Below the pieces are notes generated by a model. The model did no database searches. It saw nothing but the letters and a program-made list of their open reading frames with translations, and had not been told where the DNA came from. A stretch of DNA of 64,000 nt, taken from Eoetvoesiella caeni (GTDB taxonomy: Bacteria; Pseudomonadota; Gammaproteobacteria; Burkholderiales; Burkholderiaceae_B). This document shows positions 9,516 through 18,386 of the stretch, one piece after another; position 1 is the first letter of the stretch, and each line of letters opens with the position of its first letter. Made by a program: the position numbers and the translations under genes. Where the stretch lies: contig NZ_QNRQ01000011.1 in assembly GCF_003315175.1 (NCBI RefSeq), positions 62,001 to 126,000 of the forward strand, read 5' to 3'.

Positions 9516-10772
9516 ATGGCTTATCAGCATATTAAGGTTCCCGCAGCGGGCCAAAAGATTACGGTCAACGCCGATTTTTCAATTAACGTTCCCGACGAGC
9601 CCATCCTGCCCTATATCGAGGGTGATGGCACCGGTGCCGATATCACTCCGGTCATGCTCAAAGTCGTTGATGCAGCCGTTGCCAAGGCATACGGCGGCAA
9701 GCGCAAGATCCACTGGATGGAAGTCTACGCTGGCGAAAAGTCCACCAAAATCTACGGCCCCGACGTCTGGCTGCCCGAAGAAACCCTGGATGCCGTCAAA
9801 GACTACGTCGTATCCATCAAAGGTCCTCTGACCACGCCCGTCGGCGGCGGCATCCGTTCGCTTAACGTGGCCCTGCGCCAGCAGCTTGACCTGTATGTCT
9901 GCCTGCGCCCGGTGCGCTACTTCAAGGGTGTGCCTTCGCCTGTTCGCGAACCCGAAAAAACCGACATGGTTATTTTCCGCGAAAACTCCGAAGACATCTA
10001 TGCCGGTATCGAGTTCGAAGCCGAATCCGAAAAAGCCAAGCTGCTTATCGACTTCCTGCAAGACAAACTGGGCGTCAATAAAATCCGCTTCCCGGCCACC
10101 TCTGGCATCGGCGTCAAGCCCGTGTCGCGCGAAGGTACGCAGCGCCTGGTTCGCAAAGCCATCCAGTACGCCATCGACAACGACAAGCCCTCGGTCACTT
10201 TGGTGCACAAGGGCAACATCATGAAGTTCACCGAAGGCGGCTTCCGCGACTGGGGCTACGACCTGGCCTTGAAAGAATTCGGCGCCCAGCTTATCGATGG
10301 CGGCCCATGGTGCAAGTTCAAGAACCCCAAGACGGGTCGCGATATTGTGGTCAAGGACGTCATCGCTGACGCTTTCCTGCAGCAAATCTTGCTGCGTCCG
10401 GCTGAATACTCCGTCATTGCCACCCTTAACCTGAACGGCGACTACGTCTCCGACGCCCTGGCGGCACAGGTTGGCGGCATCGGCATTGCTCCGGGCGCCA
10501 ATTTGTCCGACTCCATCGCCATGTTCGAGGCCACCCACGGTACTGCACCGAAGTACGCCGGCAAAGACTACGTGAACCCCGGTTCCGAGATCCTGTCCGC
10601 CGAAATGATGCTGCGCCACATGGGCTGGACCGAAGCCGCTGACCTCATCATCAGCAGCATGGAAAAATCCATCCTGTCGAAAAAGGTCACTTACGACTTC
10701 GCCCGCCTGCTTGAAGGCGCAACCCAGGTTTCGTGCTCGGGTTTCGGCCAGGTCATGATCGACAATATGTAA
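9516..10772 (+). CDS. icd: NADP-dependent isocitrate dehydrogenase
   Basis: TCA-cycle enzyme converting isocitrate to 2-oxoglutarate with NADPH formation. The 418 residues match the homodimeric bacterial Icd length. Key sites are the phosphorylatable/substrate Ser115 in IRSLNV, the substrate Arg cluster in LRPVRYFKG, and the NADP-selecting Lys-Tyr in [16 protein letters not shown]. The ATG at 9516 has GGAG 5 nt upstream and gives the family N-terminus; the frame is open further upstream but that part is not conserved protein. Followed by a clear terminator. Confidence 0.97.
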   Translation: MAYQHIKVPAAGQKITVNADFSINVPDEPILPYIEGDGTGADITPVMLKVVDAAVAKAYGGKRKIHWMEVYAGEKSTKIYGPDVWLPEETLDAVKDYVVSIKGPLTTPVGGGIRSLNVALRQQLDLYVCLRPVRYFKGVPSPVREPEKTDMVIFRENSEDIYAGIEFEAESEKAKLLIDFLQDKLGVNKIRFPATSGIGVKPVSREGTQRLVRKAIQYAIDNDKPSVTLVHKGNIMKFTEGGFRDWGYDLALKEFGAQLIDGGPWCKFKNPKTGRDIVVKDVIADAFLQQILLRPAEYSVIATLNLNGDYVSDALAAQVGGIGIAPGANLSDSIAMFEATHGTAPKYAGKDYVNPGSEILSAEMMLRHMGWTEAADLIISSMEKSILSKKVTYDFARLLEGATQVSCSGFGQVMIDNM

Positions 10773-10801
10773 GTCAGTCTGCCGTCGTATCAGGCAGAAA
10801 C

Positions 10802-10837
10802 AAAACCCGCACTCCATCCAGGTTTGCGGGTTTTTTT
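10802..10837 (+). terminator. Rho-independent terminator of icd
   Basis: A 10-bp stem AAAACCCGCA / TGCGGGTTTT followed by an unbroken run of seven T. Confidence 0.92.
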
Positions 10838-10932
10838 ATGGGCGAAGGGTAGAGGCCGCGCCATGCATCAGACATTCTTCACTAAAGTCGTGGTACGGTA
10901 GTAAGCTAATCCATCATTGACGTGAGGAGTCC

Positions 10933-11127
10933 ATGAAACCGCTCAGTCTTCACGCGCGCCAGACCAATCAACGCCGCATGACCGCGTTTTACTTGTCGCC
11001 GCAGCAGGAAAATGCGGCAAACAACCAAATCGAAATCAAGAAATTCAAGGGTCCGGAAGATCGCCCCAGGACGCTGCGCGAAATGTTCCCGGACGCCGAT
11101 TTCTCCGGCGATGACGACGACCTGTGA
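10933..11127 (+). CDS. Small hypothetical protein, 64 aa
   Basis: Not recognised. A polar 64-residue protein without a signal or membrane segment: a basic N-terminal half (MKPLSLHARQTNQRRMTAFY), a central KKFKGPEDRPRTLREMFPDAD and a very acidic end (GDDDDL). It is kept because GAGGAG stands 4 nt ahead of the ATG, and because the Arg-rich then Asp-rich pattern does not look like a frame shadow. It stands alone between icd and a convergent two-component system. Confidence 0.6.
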   Translation: MKPLSLHARQTNQRRMTAFYLSPQQENAANNQIEIKKFKGPEDRPRTLREMFPDADFSGDDDDL

Positions 11128-11172
11128 GTTTGCGGGTGGTATGCCAGCGCGCGCTAGTTTGCTAGGTCAAAC

Positions 11173-12525
11173 TCATGCCATTGGAATGAGAATGGCAACG
11201 CTCAAGCCGGTTTGTCTTACTTCGTCGGTGAAGCCGAAGCGGACCTCGGCACCGATGCGATTGGCAATCGTTCGGATGATGGAAAGACCCAGTCCAGAGC
11301 CAGTCTGTTCGCTGCCGAGCATGCGGTAGAACGGGTCGAATACCCGGTCTCGTTCAGGCAATGGAATGCCCGGCCCTGTGTCACGGATATGCATTACGGC
11401 GTATCTCTCCTCCTTGTCGATCGAGAGGTCGATCCGGCCGCCCTCCGGCGTGTAGCGAATGGCGTTATCGATTAGGTTTTTGACGACGGCGATCATGTCC
11501 AGTTCGCTGGCCCAGACCTGGGCGTCTTGCGCGCCTTCGACTCCGATGTCGATGCGCTTGGCCTCGGCCAATGGCATAAGGTCTTCCAGTGCACGGCGGT
11601 AAATACTCTGTATGGATGTTGGCGACTTCGGTGATTCGGAGGCCGCTTGCGCCCTGGCCAATGCCAGGAGTTGGTCCAGCAGGTTTCTGCCGCGCTCGAT
11701 GCCTTGGCGCAGTGTTATTAGTCGTTCACGCGCCGGGCCGGACATTTCCGCTTCCGCCAACCGTTCCGCTTGCAGTGACAAGGCCGTCAGCGGCGATCGC
11801 AGTTCGTGCGCTGCATCCGCCACAAAGCGGCGCTGAGCGTCCATCGAATGAGCAACGCGGGTGAGCAGGCGATTGATCGCCACAGCGAACGGGCGCACTT
11901 CGGTGGGGAAGTGGCCGGCTTCGATGCGGTACAGGTCCTGCTCTGCGCGCTGGTCGATCTCGCTGGAGAGCGTTGCAATGGGCCGGAACATCTTGCGCAC
12001 CAGATTGGCGACGAGCAATAACAGGATCGGCACGAGGATCAGAAAAGGCATCACTGTACGCAAGGCGCTGCCGCGGGCAATCTGGTCCCGGAAGCCGGAC
12101 TCCTGGGCCAGCGCGATCCGTTCGCCAGCTGTTGTTGTCTTGATCAACACACGGAATGTTTCACCGCCGACCTTCACCGTGTGTAGCCCGTCCGCCAGAG
12201 TTGCCGGCAGGGGCAGCAGTCCGCCATCATCCACTCCTACTGAGGATGGGTGGCTGTCGCCCAAGCGTTGGACGATCACGCGCGCTTCCTCATTGCCGTT
12301 TTCGAGACGGGAGTCGGCGGGTGAAGGGGCTGGCGACAAACGCTGCCGATCCATGAGCTGCGCTACTTGACGCAAGACATCATCTTGCAATTCGTGAGCT
12401 TCACTGAAGGCCGACATGAATGAGAAGATGCCGGCGACGATGGCCACAACGAGGATTGCCAGAGACAGGGTAAGGGAGAGCTTGAGCTGAATCGACTCGC
12501 TCAGGCGTTTTTTGAGACCATCCAT
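11173..12525 (-). CDS. Two-component sensor histidine kinase (QseC/PmrB-like)
   Basis: An inner-membrane kinase of 450 residues. TM1 is at about 15-38, a periplasmic sensor loop spans 40-150, TM2 is at about 157-176, then HAMP. The HisKA motif FVADAAHELRSPLTAL has the phospho-acceptor His240, and the ATPase boxes are NLIDNAIRYTPEGG, DTGPGIP and GSGLGLSI. Its start lies within the last 25 bp of the response regulator gene, so the two are translationally coupled. The ATG at 12525 gives the normal N-terminus; longer readings are in non-conserved sequence. The stimulus is not evident. Confidence 0.93.
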   Translation of the reverse strand: MDGLKKRLSESIQLKLSLTLSLAILVVAIVAGIFSFMSAFSEAHELQDDVLRQVAQLMDRQRLSPAPSPADSRLENGNEEARVIVQRLGDSHPSSVGVDDGGLLPLPATLADGLHTVKVGGETFRVLIKTTTAGERIALAQESGFRDQIARGSALRTVMPFLILVPILLLLVANLVRKMFRPIATLSSEIDQRAEQDLYRIEAGHFPTEVRPFAVAINRLLTRVAHSMDAQRRFVADAAHELRSPLTALSLQAERLAEAEMSGPARERLITLRQGIERGRNLLDQLLALARAQAASESPKSPTSIQSIYRRALEDLMPLAEAKRIDIGVEGAQDAQVWASELDMIAVVKNLIDNAIRYTPEGGRIDLSIDKEERYAVMHIRDTGPGIPLPERDRVFDPFYRMLGSEQTGSGLGLSIIRTIANRIGAEVRFGFTDEVRQTGLSVAILIPMA

Positions 12526-13166
12526 CCGACCCCTCTGACATTCTTGATGATTTCGCTGCCCAGCTTGCGCCGCAATGCATGGATCAGATATTCGACGGCA
12601 TTGCTTTCGACCTCTTCTCCCCAACCGTATATGCGGTCTTCCAGTTCGGCGCGAGACAGGATAGCCCCAGGCCGGACCAGCAAGGCTTGCAGCAAGGCAA
12701 ATTCGCGGTTGGACAAGAGCGTCGGCGAGCTGCTGTGGACGCTGGCTTCTTTCGTGGCCGGGTCCAGCGATACTACACCGTTGCTGAGGACGGGCGCAGC
12801 GTTGCCGCTCTTGCGGCGCAGCACCGCCCGCATTCGCGCCAGCAGTTCAGCCATCTGGAAGGGCTTGGGCACGTAGTCGTCGGCTCCGCCGTCCAAGCCG
12901 CGCAAGCGGTCGTCCAGGCCATCGCGGGCCGTGATAATCAGCAGGGGAATCGGGTTGTCTTTGGCGCGGATGCTGGCCAAGACATCCAGCCCATCCCTGC
13001 CGGGTAGGCCGAGGTCGAGCAGAACCAGGTCGTAGCGTTGACTGGCCAAGGTCGTCAGGGCGCTCAGTCCGTTCTTTACCCAGTCGGTTGCGTAGGACGC
13101 ATCCTTCAATGCATCTTGAACTACCTCGCCGATCATGGGGTCGTCTTCGACCAGCAATACCCGCAT
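12501..13166 (-). CDS. OmpR-family response regulator (QseB/PmrA-like)
   Basis: A DNA-binding response regulator of 221 residues. The receiver domain has the acidic pocket VEDDP, phospho-acceptor Asp51 (LLDLGLPG), a conserved Thr in IITA and Lys101 in VPKPF; the C-terminal winged helix carries LSRAELEDRIYGWGEEVESN and the YLIHALRRKLG recognition helix typical of QseB/PmrA. It is partner of the kinase gene that overlaps its 3' end. The membrane protein at 13192 ends just upstream on the same strand and may be part of the same transcript. Confidence 0.94.
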   Translation of the reverse strand: MRVLLVEDDPMIGEVVQDALKDASYATDWVKNGLSALTTLASQRYDLVLLDLGLPGRDGLDVLASIRAKDNPIPLLIITARDGLDDRLRGLDGGADDYVPKPFQMAELLARMRAVLRRKSGNAAPVLSNGVVSLDPATKEASVHSSSPTLLSNREFALLQALLVRPGAILSRAELEDRIYGWGEEVESNAVEYLIHALRRKLGSEIIKNVRGVGWMVSKNA

Positions 13167-13191
13167 TCTCGTTCCGTCCAATTTTTGTTGC

Positions 13192-13962
13192 TTAATGCAT
13201 CGTCCGGGCTGCCCGTTGGCGCAGTAGCAGGATGCACGCAATAATGAAAACAAAAAGCGTGATCGATGCGGAATAACGGCTTAGAGCCAACCCCCCCGCG
13301 GCCAGAGGCTTGTCCAAATAGTCTCCGACTACCGCACCCAGTGGGCGGGTCAGAATGAAAGCGATCCAAAATAACAGTGTACGCGACACGCGGGTCCAGC
13401 AGTAGGTAGCCGCGGTCACGGCAAGCAACGCGCCGAAAACAAGGGCCGCCCCGGTGTAGCCCAAGCCAGCCGCGCCGGCAGTCCAGTCACCCAAGGCCGT
13501 TCCCAGGGTCTGGGAGAACATGATAGTCACCCAATAGAAGGCTTCCGCATTGGGCGAGTTGACGGTGCTCACCGACACGGAGCCAAGGGTGCGATGCCAG
13601 GCGAAGAGCGAGCCCAGCAGCAAAGCCAGCAGTATGCTTGATCCCCCCGCATACCCGATTCCGAGCGAGCGGTCCACAAAATCGGCCAGCGTCGTGCCGA
13701 CTGTGGTAGTGGCGACGATGGTGGCCCAGTACAGGAATGGATGGAATTTCTTGGCTTTGACTTGCGCGATCACGGCGGCAAGAAAAATGGCAGCGAAGAT
13801 GCCCGTGCCGGCCAGATAACCCAGGTTCATGGACATTGAAACCGCATCGCCGCCGGTTTCGCCCAGCGTAGTGGCTGCGATCTTGATGAGCCAGAATCCC
13901 AGCGTGACCTCGGGGACTTTGCTGGGCCAGGCGTTTGCCTGGGTTGAGGGCAGTGCGTTCAT
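13192..13962 (-). CDS. DUF347 four-repeat membrane protein
   Basis: An integral membrane protein of 256 residues made of four internal repeats of about 60 residues, each with two membrane helices and the core pattern T-[LV]-G-x(2,3)-[GA]-D: TTLGETGGD, TTVGTTLAD, QTLGTALGD and RPLGAVVGD. This matches the DUF347 repeat family (COG4705), of unknown function; the internal symmetry suggests a transporter or channel. It ends 25 bp upstream of the response regulator on the same strand, so this three-gene unit may link the membrane protein to the two-component system. Confidence 0.85.
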   Translation of the reverse strand: MNALPSTQANAWPSKVPEVTLGFWLIKIAATTLGETGGDAVSMSMNLGYLAGTGIFAAIFLAAVIAQVKAKKFHPFLYWATIVATTTVGTTLADFVDRSLGIGYAGGSSILLALLLGSLFAWHRTLGSVSVSTVNSPNAEAFYWVTIMFSQTLGTALGDWTAGAAGLGYTGAALVFGALLAVTAATYCWTRVSRTLLFWIAFILTRPLGAVVGDYLDKPLAAGGLALSRYSASITLFVFIIACILLLRQRAARTMH

Positions 13963-14145
13963 AGCGTTTTTTCCGGTCGAATGAAGGATTTGTTTTCAGT
14001 CTGGGCCACCTGACTTAGCACAGCCATAGCTTGTTCACTCGAAGGGCGCTTGTCAGGACAACTGTCCGCCTTTTTGCTTTGCATAGGTCTCAGGAAGGAC
14101 GAAAATAGTCTTACATACGTTGCAAGCCTGAAAAGGAGAATGCAC

Positions 14146-14523
14146 ATGAGCGCACGGCTGAATCACACGATTGTCTGGTGCCGCGGTAAGCGCAAATCGG
14201 CGGCGTTCATGGCTGACATCCTGGGCCTGGCCGAGCCCGTGCCGTTTGGTCCCATGCTGGTCGTCCAGCTTGATAATGGCGTATCCCTTGACTTTTACGA
14301 GACCAATAATGCGATCGCATCGCAGCATTACGCGTTCTTGATAAGCGAAGAGGATTTCGACCGCGTTTTCTCCCGTATTTGCGATCGCAAGATTCAATAT
14401 TGGTCCGATCCAGGCCAGCACCATGCAGGGAAGATAAACCGGGAGGATGGCGGCCGGGGGCTATATTTCGAGGACCCCGACGGCCATCTGCTGGAGGTCA
14501 TCACCAAGCCTTATGGCGGCTAA
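14146..14523 (+). CDS. VOC (glyoxalase/bleomycin-resistance) family protein
   Basis: A 125-residue single-domain vicinal-oxygen-chelate protein, presumably working as a dimer. Recognisable parts are the N-terminal strand with LNHTIVWCRGKRKSAAFMADILGL and the C-terminal GLYFEDPDGHLLEVITKPYG, where the Glu and the first-strand His are the usual metal ligands. The start at 14146 has AAGGAG about 7 nt upstream; an ATG six bases earlier would be too close to it. Substrate unknown. Confidence 0.88.
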   Translation: MSARLNHTIVWCRGKRKSAAFMADILGLAEPVPFGPMLVVQLDNGVSLDFYETNNAIASQHYAFLISEEDFDRVFSRICDRKIQYWSDPGQHHAGKINREDGGRGLYFEDPDGHLLEVITKPYGG

Positions 14524-14787
14524 AAACTCCTGACACTTTTGAATCCCCCGTCCGATAAATCCTACGGGTTCGTATTCCAATGTCCCACGGACCGTTGGCA
14601 GCGCTTCTAAGCCTTGGCGGTGGTGAGCATAGACCGGCTTCGGCAGCTTTTCCGAGACATTTTTTTTGCGCCCCTGGACGCATATCTATTTTGAGCGTAA
14701 GGTAATTAGCGGGCTTGACGGCCGGGAAATTTATACTTGTCGGCATCTTGTTTCCGAAGACTTCGAGTCTAACGAGGGAGTTGTTAC

Positions 14788-16431
14788 ATGAATCCGACAG
14801 CAATATTGCTGGCCACTTTTATCCTGTCCATTGTTGGTTTATTCTTTTTTATCTGGTCTTTGCGCCGCGGTATGTTCGATGACACCTCTTCAGGTGCGCG
14901 AACAATTTTCACCAAAGGGGAAATCGGGCAAACCGAAGAACCCTCTGCCGATAGTGCACAGCGCGTGCGTTTGCAGGGTGTCACCGACTCAAACGAGCGC
15001 GACAGTGGCTCCGAAGAGGGCGTTTCGCCCATTGAGCTGTCCGCCCGCATAGAGGCCGACCGCTCAACCGCATATCCGGTTTATGTCATGCTGGCCAGCG
15101 CGGGGGTGTGGCTGGTCGTGGCATCCCTGGCGGGCCTGCTCAGTTCGCTTAAGCTGCACTGGCCCGATTTGCTTACCGAGTATGCCTGGCTGAGTTTCGG
15201 CCGCCTGCGGACTATCCATCTTAATGCCGTGGCCTATGGCTGGGCGCCCATGGGTACGCTGGGCTTGAGTGTCTGGCTTTTGCCGCGCTTGCTGCAAACG
15301 CCGTTGCGGGGTGCCCGGCTTGTCATTCTGGGCGCCGTCATATGGAATGCCGCTTTGGTCGCCGGGCTGGGCGGGCTGGCGGTTGGCATCAATGCCGGCA
15401 TGGAGTGGCTGGAAATCCCCTGGCAGATCGGTGGCCTGTTCGCCATGGGCGGCATGCTTATTGGCTTGCCCATGGCACTGATGTTGGGGCGGCGCAAGGT
15501 ACACCATCTATATGTGTCGGTCTGGTATATGGGGGCTGCGCTGTTCTGGTTCCCCACTTTGTATATCGTGGCGAAAATTCCGGGACTTCACTTCGGCGTT
15601 GAACAGGGCACCATGAACTGGTGGTTTGGCCACAATGTACTGGGGCTTTATTACACTCCCATATCCTTGGCCTGCGTCTATTATTTTCTGCCCAAAGTCA
15701 TCGGACGTCCGATACGTTCATACAACTTGTCTTTGCTGGGATTCTGGACGCTGGCGTTTTTCTATGGCCAGGTGGGGGCGCACCACCTTATTGGCGGACC
15801 CATACCCGAGTGGCTGGCAACACTGTCCATCGTGCAAAGCATGATGATGCTTATTCCTGTCATTGCCTTTTCGGTAAATCAGCATTTGACCATGGTGGGG
15901 TACTTCAGCGCGCTCAAGTATTCGCCGGTGCTGCGTTTTATACTTTTTGGCGCAATTATGTATACCGTGTCGTCGGTGCAAGGCTCGTTCGAAGCTTTAC
16001 GCACGGTCAATGCGGTTACGCACTTTACCCATTTCACCGTGGCCCATGCGCACATCGGCTTGTATGGCTTTGTCACGATGGTGATTTTTGGCGGGATTTA
16101 CTTTGTCATGCCCAGAGTGCTTAATATCCCCTGGCCCAAGCCGGCGCTTATTACATGGCACTTCTGGCTGGTGGTGGCGGGGTTTGCCGTGTACGTCATT
16201 ACGCTAAGCATAGGCGGCATTTTGCAGGGGTTGGCGCTGCAAGACCCCAATGTCCCATTCATGCAGTCGGTGGCACTGACCATACCCTGGCTACAGGGGC
16301 GTTCTATAGGCGGCACTCTAATGACATTGGGCCATTTGGTTTTCGTCTACCACATTGCCCTGATGACCCTGCGTGTCAGCTCGGTGCCGCTGGACGCACC
16401 GGTTATTGCCTCTCAACAGCATACGGCATAA
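14788..16431 (+). CDS. cbb3-type haem-copper oxidase subunit I with CcoS-like N-terminus
   Basis: Catalytic subunit of a cbb3-like terminal oxidase (O2 to water, inner membrane). The 547 residues include the expected ligands: low-spin haem His144 (RTIHLNA), CuB ligands His282 (WWFGHN) and His332/333 (VGAHHL), and haem ligands His420 and His422 (VAHAHIG). The first 50 residues form a separate piece: one membrane helix then SLRRGMFDDTSSGARTIFTKGE, which resembles the small assembly protein CcoS (TM + GQ-[FY]-DDL..A..ILFDD), followed by an acidic linker to about residue 95. I therefore read it as a CcoS-CcoN fusion. It is first in a five-gene operon. Confidence 0.9.
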   Translation: MNPTAILLATFILSIVGLFFFIWSLRRGMFDDTSSGARTIFTKGEIGQTEEPSADSAQRVRLQGVTDSNERDSGSEEGVSPIELSARIEADRSTAYPVYVMLASAGVWLVVASLAGLLSSLKLHWPDLLTEYAWLSFGRLRTIHLNAVAYGWAPMGTLGLSVWLLPRLLQTPLRGARLVILGAVIWNAALVAGLGGLAVGINAGMEWLEIPWQIGGLFAMGGMLIGLPMALMLGRRKVHHLYVSVWYMGAALFWFPTLYIVAKIPGLHFGVEQGTMNWWFGHNVLGLYYTPISLACVYYFLPKVIGRPIRSYNLSLLGFWTLAFFYGQVGAHHLIGGPIPEWLATLSIVQSMMMLIPVIAFSVNQHLTMVGYFSALKYSPVLRFILFGAIMYTVSSVQGSFEALRTVNAVTHFTHFTVAHAHIGLYGFVTMVIFGGIYFVMPRVLNIPWPKPALITWHFWLVVAGFAVYVITLSIGGILQGLALQDPNVPFMQSVALTIPWLQGRSIGGTLMTLGHLVFVYHIALMTLRVSSVPLDAPVIASQQHTA

Positions 16432-16437
16432 AGAACT

Positions 16438-17121
16438 ATGGAAAACGAAACCAAACTTCTTGCCGGTGCGATGATTACCTTGTCGCTGGCGACGGCGGCG
16501 CTGGTTGTCCTGCCGTTCCTGCAACTCAAGAACGTTCCCCCGCCCGAGGGACTCAAGCCCTACACCAGCGAACAATTGCGCGGGCGCCAGGTATATATGT
16601 CCAACGGCTGCATTGCCTGCCATACCCAGCAGCCCAGCTCCACCGGCGCGGGCGTGGTCGACAGCAGCCGGGGCTGGGGCCGGCCATCGGTTGCTGGCGA
16701 CTACTACTACGACCAACCCGTTTTGCTGGGCACCATGCGCACCGGGCCCGACTTGTTCAATATCGGGGCGCGCCAGCCCAGCGTCGACTGGCAACTCGGC
16801 CACCTGTTTCAGCCGCGCGCCTATGTTCCGGGAAGCATCATGCCGGCTTATCCGTTTTTGTTCGAGGTGAAGGATCCGGACAACGTCTCGAAGGCCGAGC
16901 GCGTTGTAGCGCTGCCTCCGGGAACCGCAGCCGAAGGCAAGGTTGTTGTGGCGCGGCCGGAAGCCTTGGACTTGGTGGCTTACCTGATCAGTCTCAACCA
17001 CACCTATAACGCGCTGACGCCCGAGCAACTGAAGTATGCGGAAAGCCGGCTTTCGCCTGCCCGGCTAAAGCAGGACGACAAGGCCGAACAGCGTCAGGAA
17101 CAGGCGCCGGAAACTAAGTAA
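16438..17121 (+). CDS. CcoO-like monohaem cytochrome c subunit of the cbb3-like oxidase
   Basis: A membrane-anchored cytochrome c subunit of 227 residues. The TM anchor is at about 8-28, the haem motif CIACH at 58-62, and a CcoO signature WGRPSVAGDYYYDQPVLLGTMRTGPDL is followed by an axial Met in GSIMPAYPFL. In cbb3 oxidases CcoO passes electrons to subunit I. It starts 6 bp after the oxidase subunit I gene. The C-terminal tail is charged and Gln/Lys-rich. Confidence 0.92.
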   Translation: MENETKLLAGAMITLSLATAALVVLPFLQLKNVPPPEGLKPYTSEQLRGRQVYMSNGCIACHTQQPSSTGAGVVDSSRGWGRPSVAGDYYYDQPVLLGTMRTGPDLFNIGARQPSVDWQLGHLFQPRAYVPGSIMPAYPFLFEVKDPDNVSKAERVVALPPGTAAEGKVVVARPEALDLVAYLISLNHTYNALTPEQLKYAESRLSPARLKQDDKAEQRQEQAPETK

Positions 17122-17142
17122 AGGCTACGAAAGGGAGCTTGA

Positions 17143-17757
17143 ATGAAAAGGGCTAAGAAGGTGCCAAAGCAAACTCGCGAGTCGGAAAACGCGGATCCCA
17201 GCGAACTGTATAACCCGGTTCCGCGGGTAGTCCTGGGACTCATTGTCGGGCTTATTGCCTGGGCCATTTATTATATTTTTGCCGCGAATCCCGACGGTGT
17301 GGCGTCCCTGGGCGACCACAGATTGCCCTCGCAACTGGTTACCAACACAGGTGCCAAAGGCGGTGCCATAGACGGCAAACAGCTCTTTACCGGCACATGC
17401 CAGGCTTGCCATCAGGCCACCGGCCAAGGGCTGCCCGGCGTCTTTCCGCCGCTGGCGGGGGCTTCCTGGGTTGTCGGCGACCCGCATGTGCTGGTGCAAA
17501 TTGTGCTGCACGGCCTGCATGGGCCTGTCGAGGTGGCCGGCACGACCTATAACGGCTCGATGCCGGCCTTCGGTACGCAGTTCAACGACGACGAGCTTGC
17601 CGCCTTGCTGAGTTTCATCCGCAAAGAGTGGGGCAATGCCGCGCCGCCTGTCGAGGCCAGCCTGGTCGCTGAATCGCGTGCCCTGACCGCCAAGCGCGCC
17701 GAACCATGGCCCAATGTCAAAGACATCGAGGCCGCCATTGGGGCCGCCAAGCCATGA
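17143..17757 (+). CDS. Membrane-anchored cytochrome c of the oxidase operon
   Basis: A 204-residue protein with a basic cytoplasmic N-terminus, one TM at about 28-47 and a periplasmic class I cytochrome c domain: CQACH at 86-90 and axial Met in NGSMPAFG. It occupies the place of the dihaem subunit CcoP in ordinary cbb3 operons but has only one haem-binding motif. GGGAG precedes the ATG. Its stop overlaps the start of the SCO gene (ATGA). Confidence 0.9.
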   Translation: MKRAKKVPKQTRESENADPSELYNPVPRVVLGLIVGLIAWAIYYIFAANPDGVASLGDHRLPSQLVTNTGAKGGAIDGKQLFTGTCQACHQATGQGLPGVFPPLAGASWVVGDPHVLVQIVLHGLHGPVEVAGTTYNGSMPAFGTQFNDDELAALLSFIRKEWGNAAPPVEASLVAESRALTAKRAEPWPNVKDIEAAIGAAKP

Positions 17758-18386
17758 ACCGCAGCGCCGCGGCCACGTCGGCGGCAATTTTGTTGATGCT
17801 GCTCCTGGCTTTCTTTGCTTTTGACAGAGTGACCCGCGGCTTTGCCGCGGTCACATCCGACCAGGTGCGCCGTATCGACTTGCAGCAATCGCCGCGCGCG
17901 CTGCCGGCCTTGGCATTGGTGGACCAGGCGGGTCATGATTTGTCCCTGGCGGATTACGGCGGGGCTTCGCCCTACACAACGTTTGTCAGCCTGGCCTATA
18001 TGCGCTGCCAGACAGTGTGCCGCACCAGCGCGTCGGGCCTGGCATTCATGCAGCAGCAAATTCGTGATCTTGGCCTAAAGGGACAGGTCCGTTTGCTGAC
18101 GCTCAGTTTCGACCCGGGTAACGATACGCCCCAGGTCATGCAGAATCATGCCCGTTCCGTTGGAGCCGATGCAGCCATTTGGCGCACTGCTACGCTGCGC
18201 GACCCGCGCGATCTGGCCGCCTTGCTTGAGTTGTTCGGCATCGTCGTCATTCCCGATGGCTTGGGCGGGTACTCGCACAACTCGGCATTGTTTGCCGTAG
18301 ACAAGCAAGGACGCCTGGCCCGGGCCTACGACACCGACCGGCCCGATCTGGCGTTGGTCGACTACTTGCGCTCAACGGAGCAATAG
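17754..18386 (+). CDS. SCO1/SenC-family copper chaperone
   Basis: A 210-residue membrane-anchored thioredoxin-fold protein of the SCO family, which delivers copper to haem-copper oxidases. TM at about 8-24; copper-binding CXXXC is Cys85-Cys89 (CQTVC) with the third ligand His in GGYSHNSAL. The ATG overlaps the stop of the preceding cytochrome gene, so translation is coupled. Its place inside the oxidase operon supports a role in building this oxidase's CuB site. Confidence 0.92.
   Translation: MNRSAAATSAAILLMLLLAFFAFDRVTRGFAAVTSDQVRRIDLQQSPRALPALALVDQAGHDLSLADYGGASPYTTFVSLAYMRCQTVCRTSASGLAFMQQQIRDLGLKGQVRLLTLSFDPGNDTPQVMQNHARSVGADAAIWRTATLRDPRDLAALLELFGIVVIPDGLGGYSHNSALFAVDKQGRLARAYDTDRPDLALVDYLRSTEQ

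Noticed and set aside
14690-14720. FNR/ANR-box-like sequence TTGAGCGTAAGGTAA ahead of the oxidase operon
   Set aside because: The right half does not match ATCAA; too weak to call although an oxygen-responsive site would make sense here.
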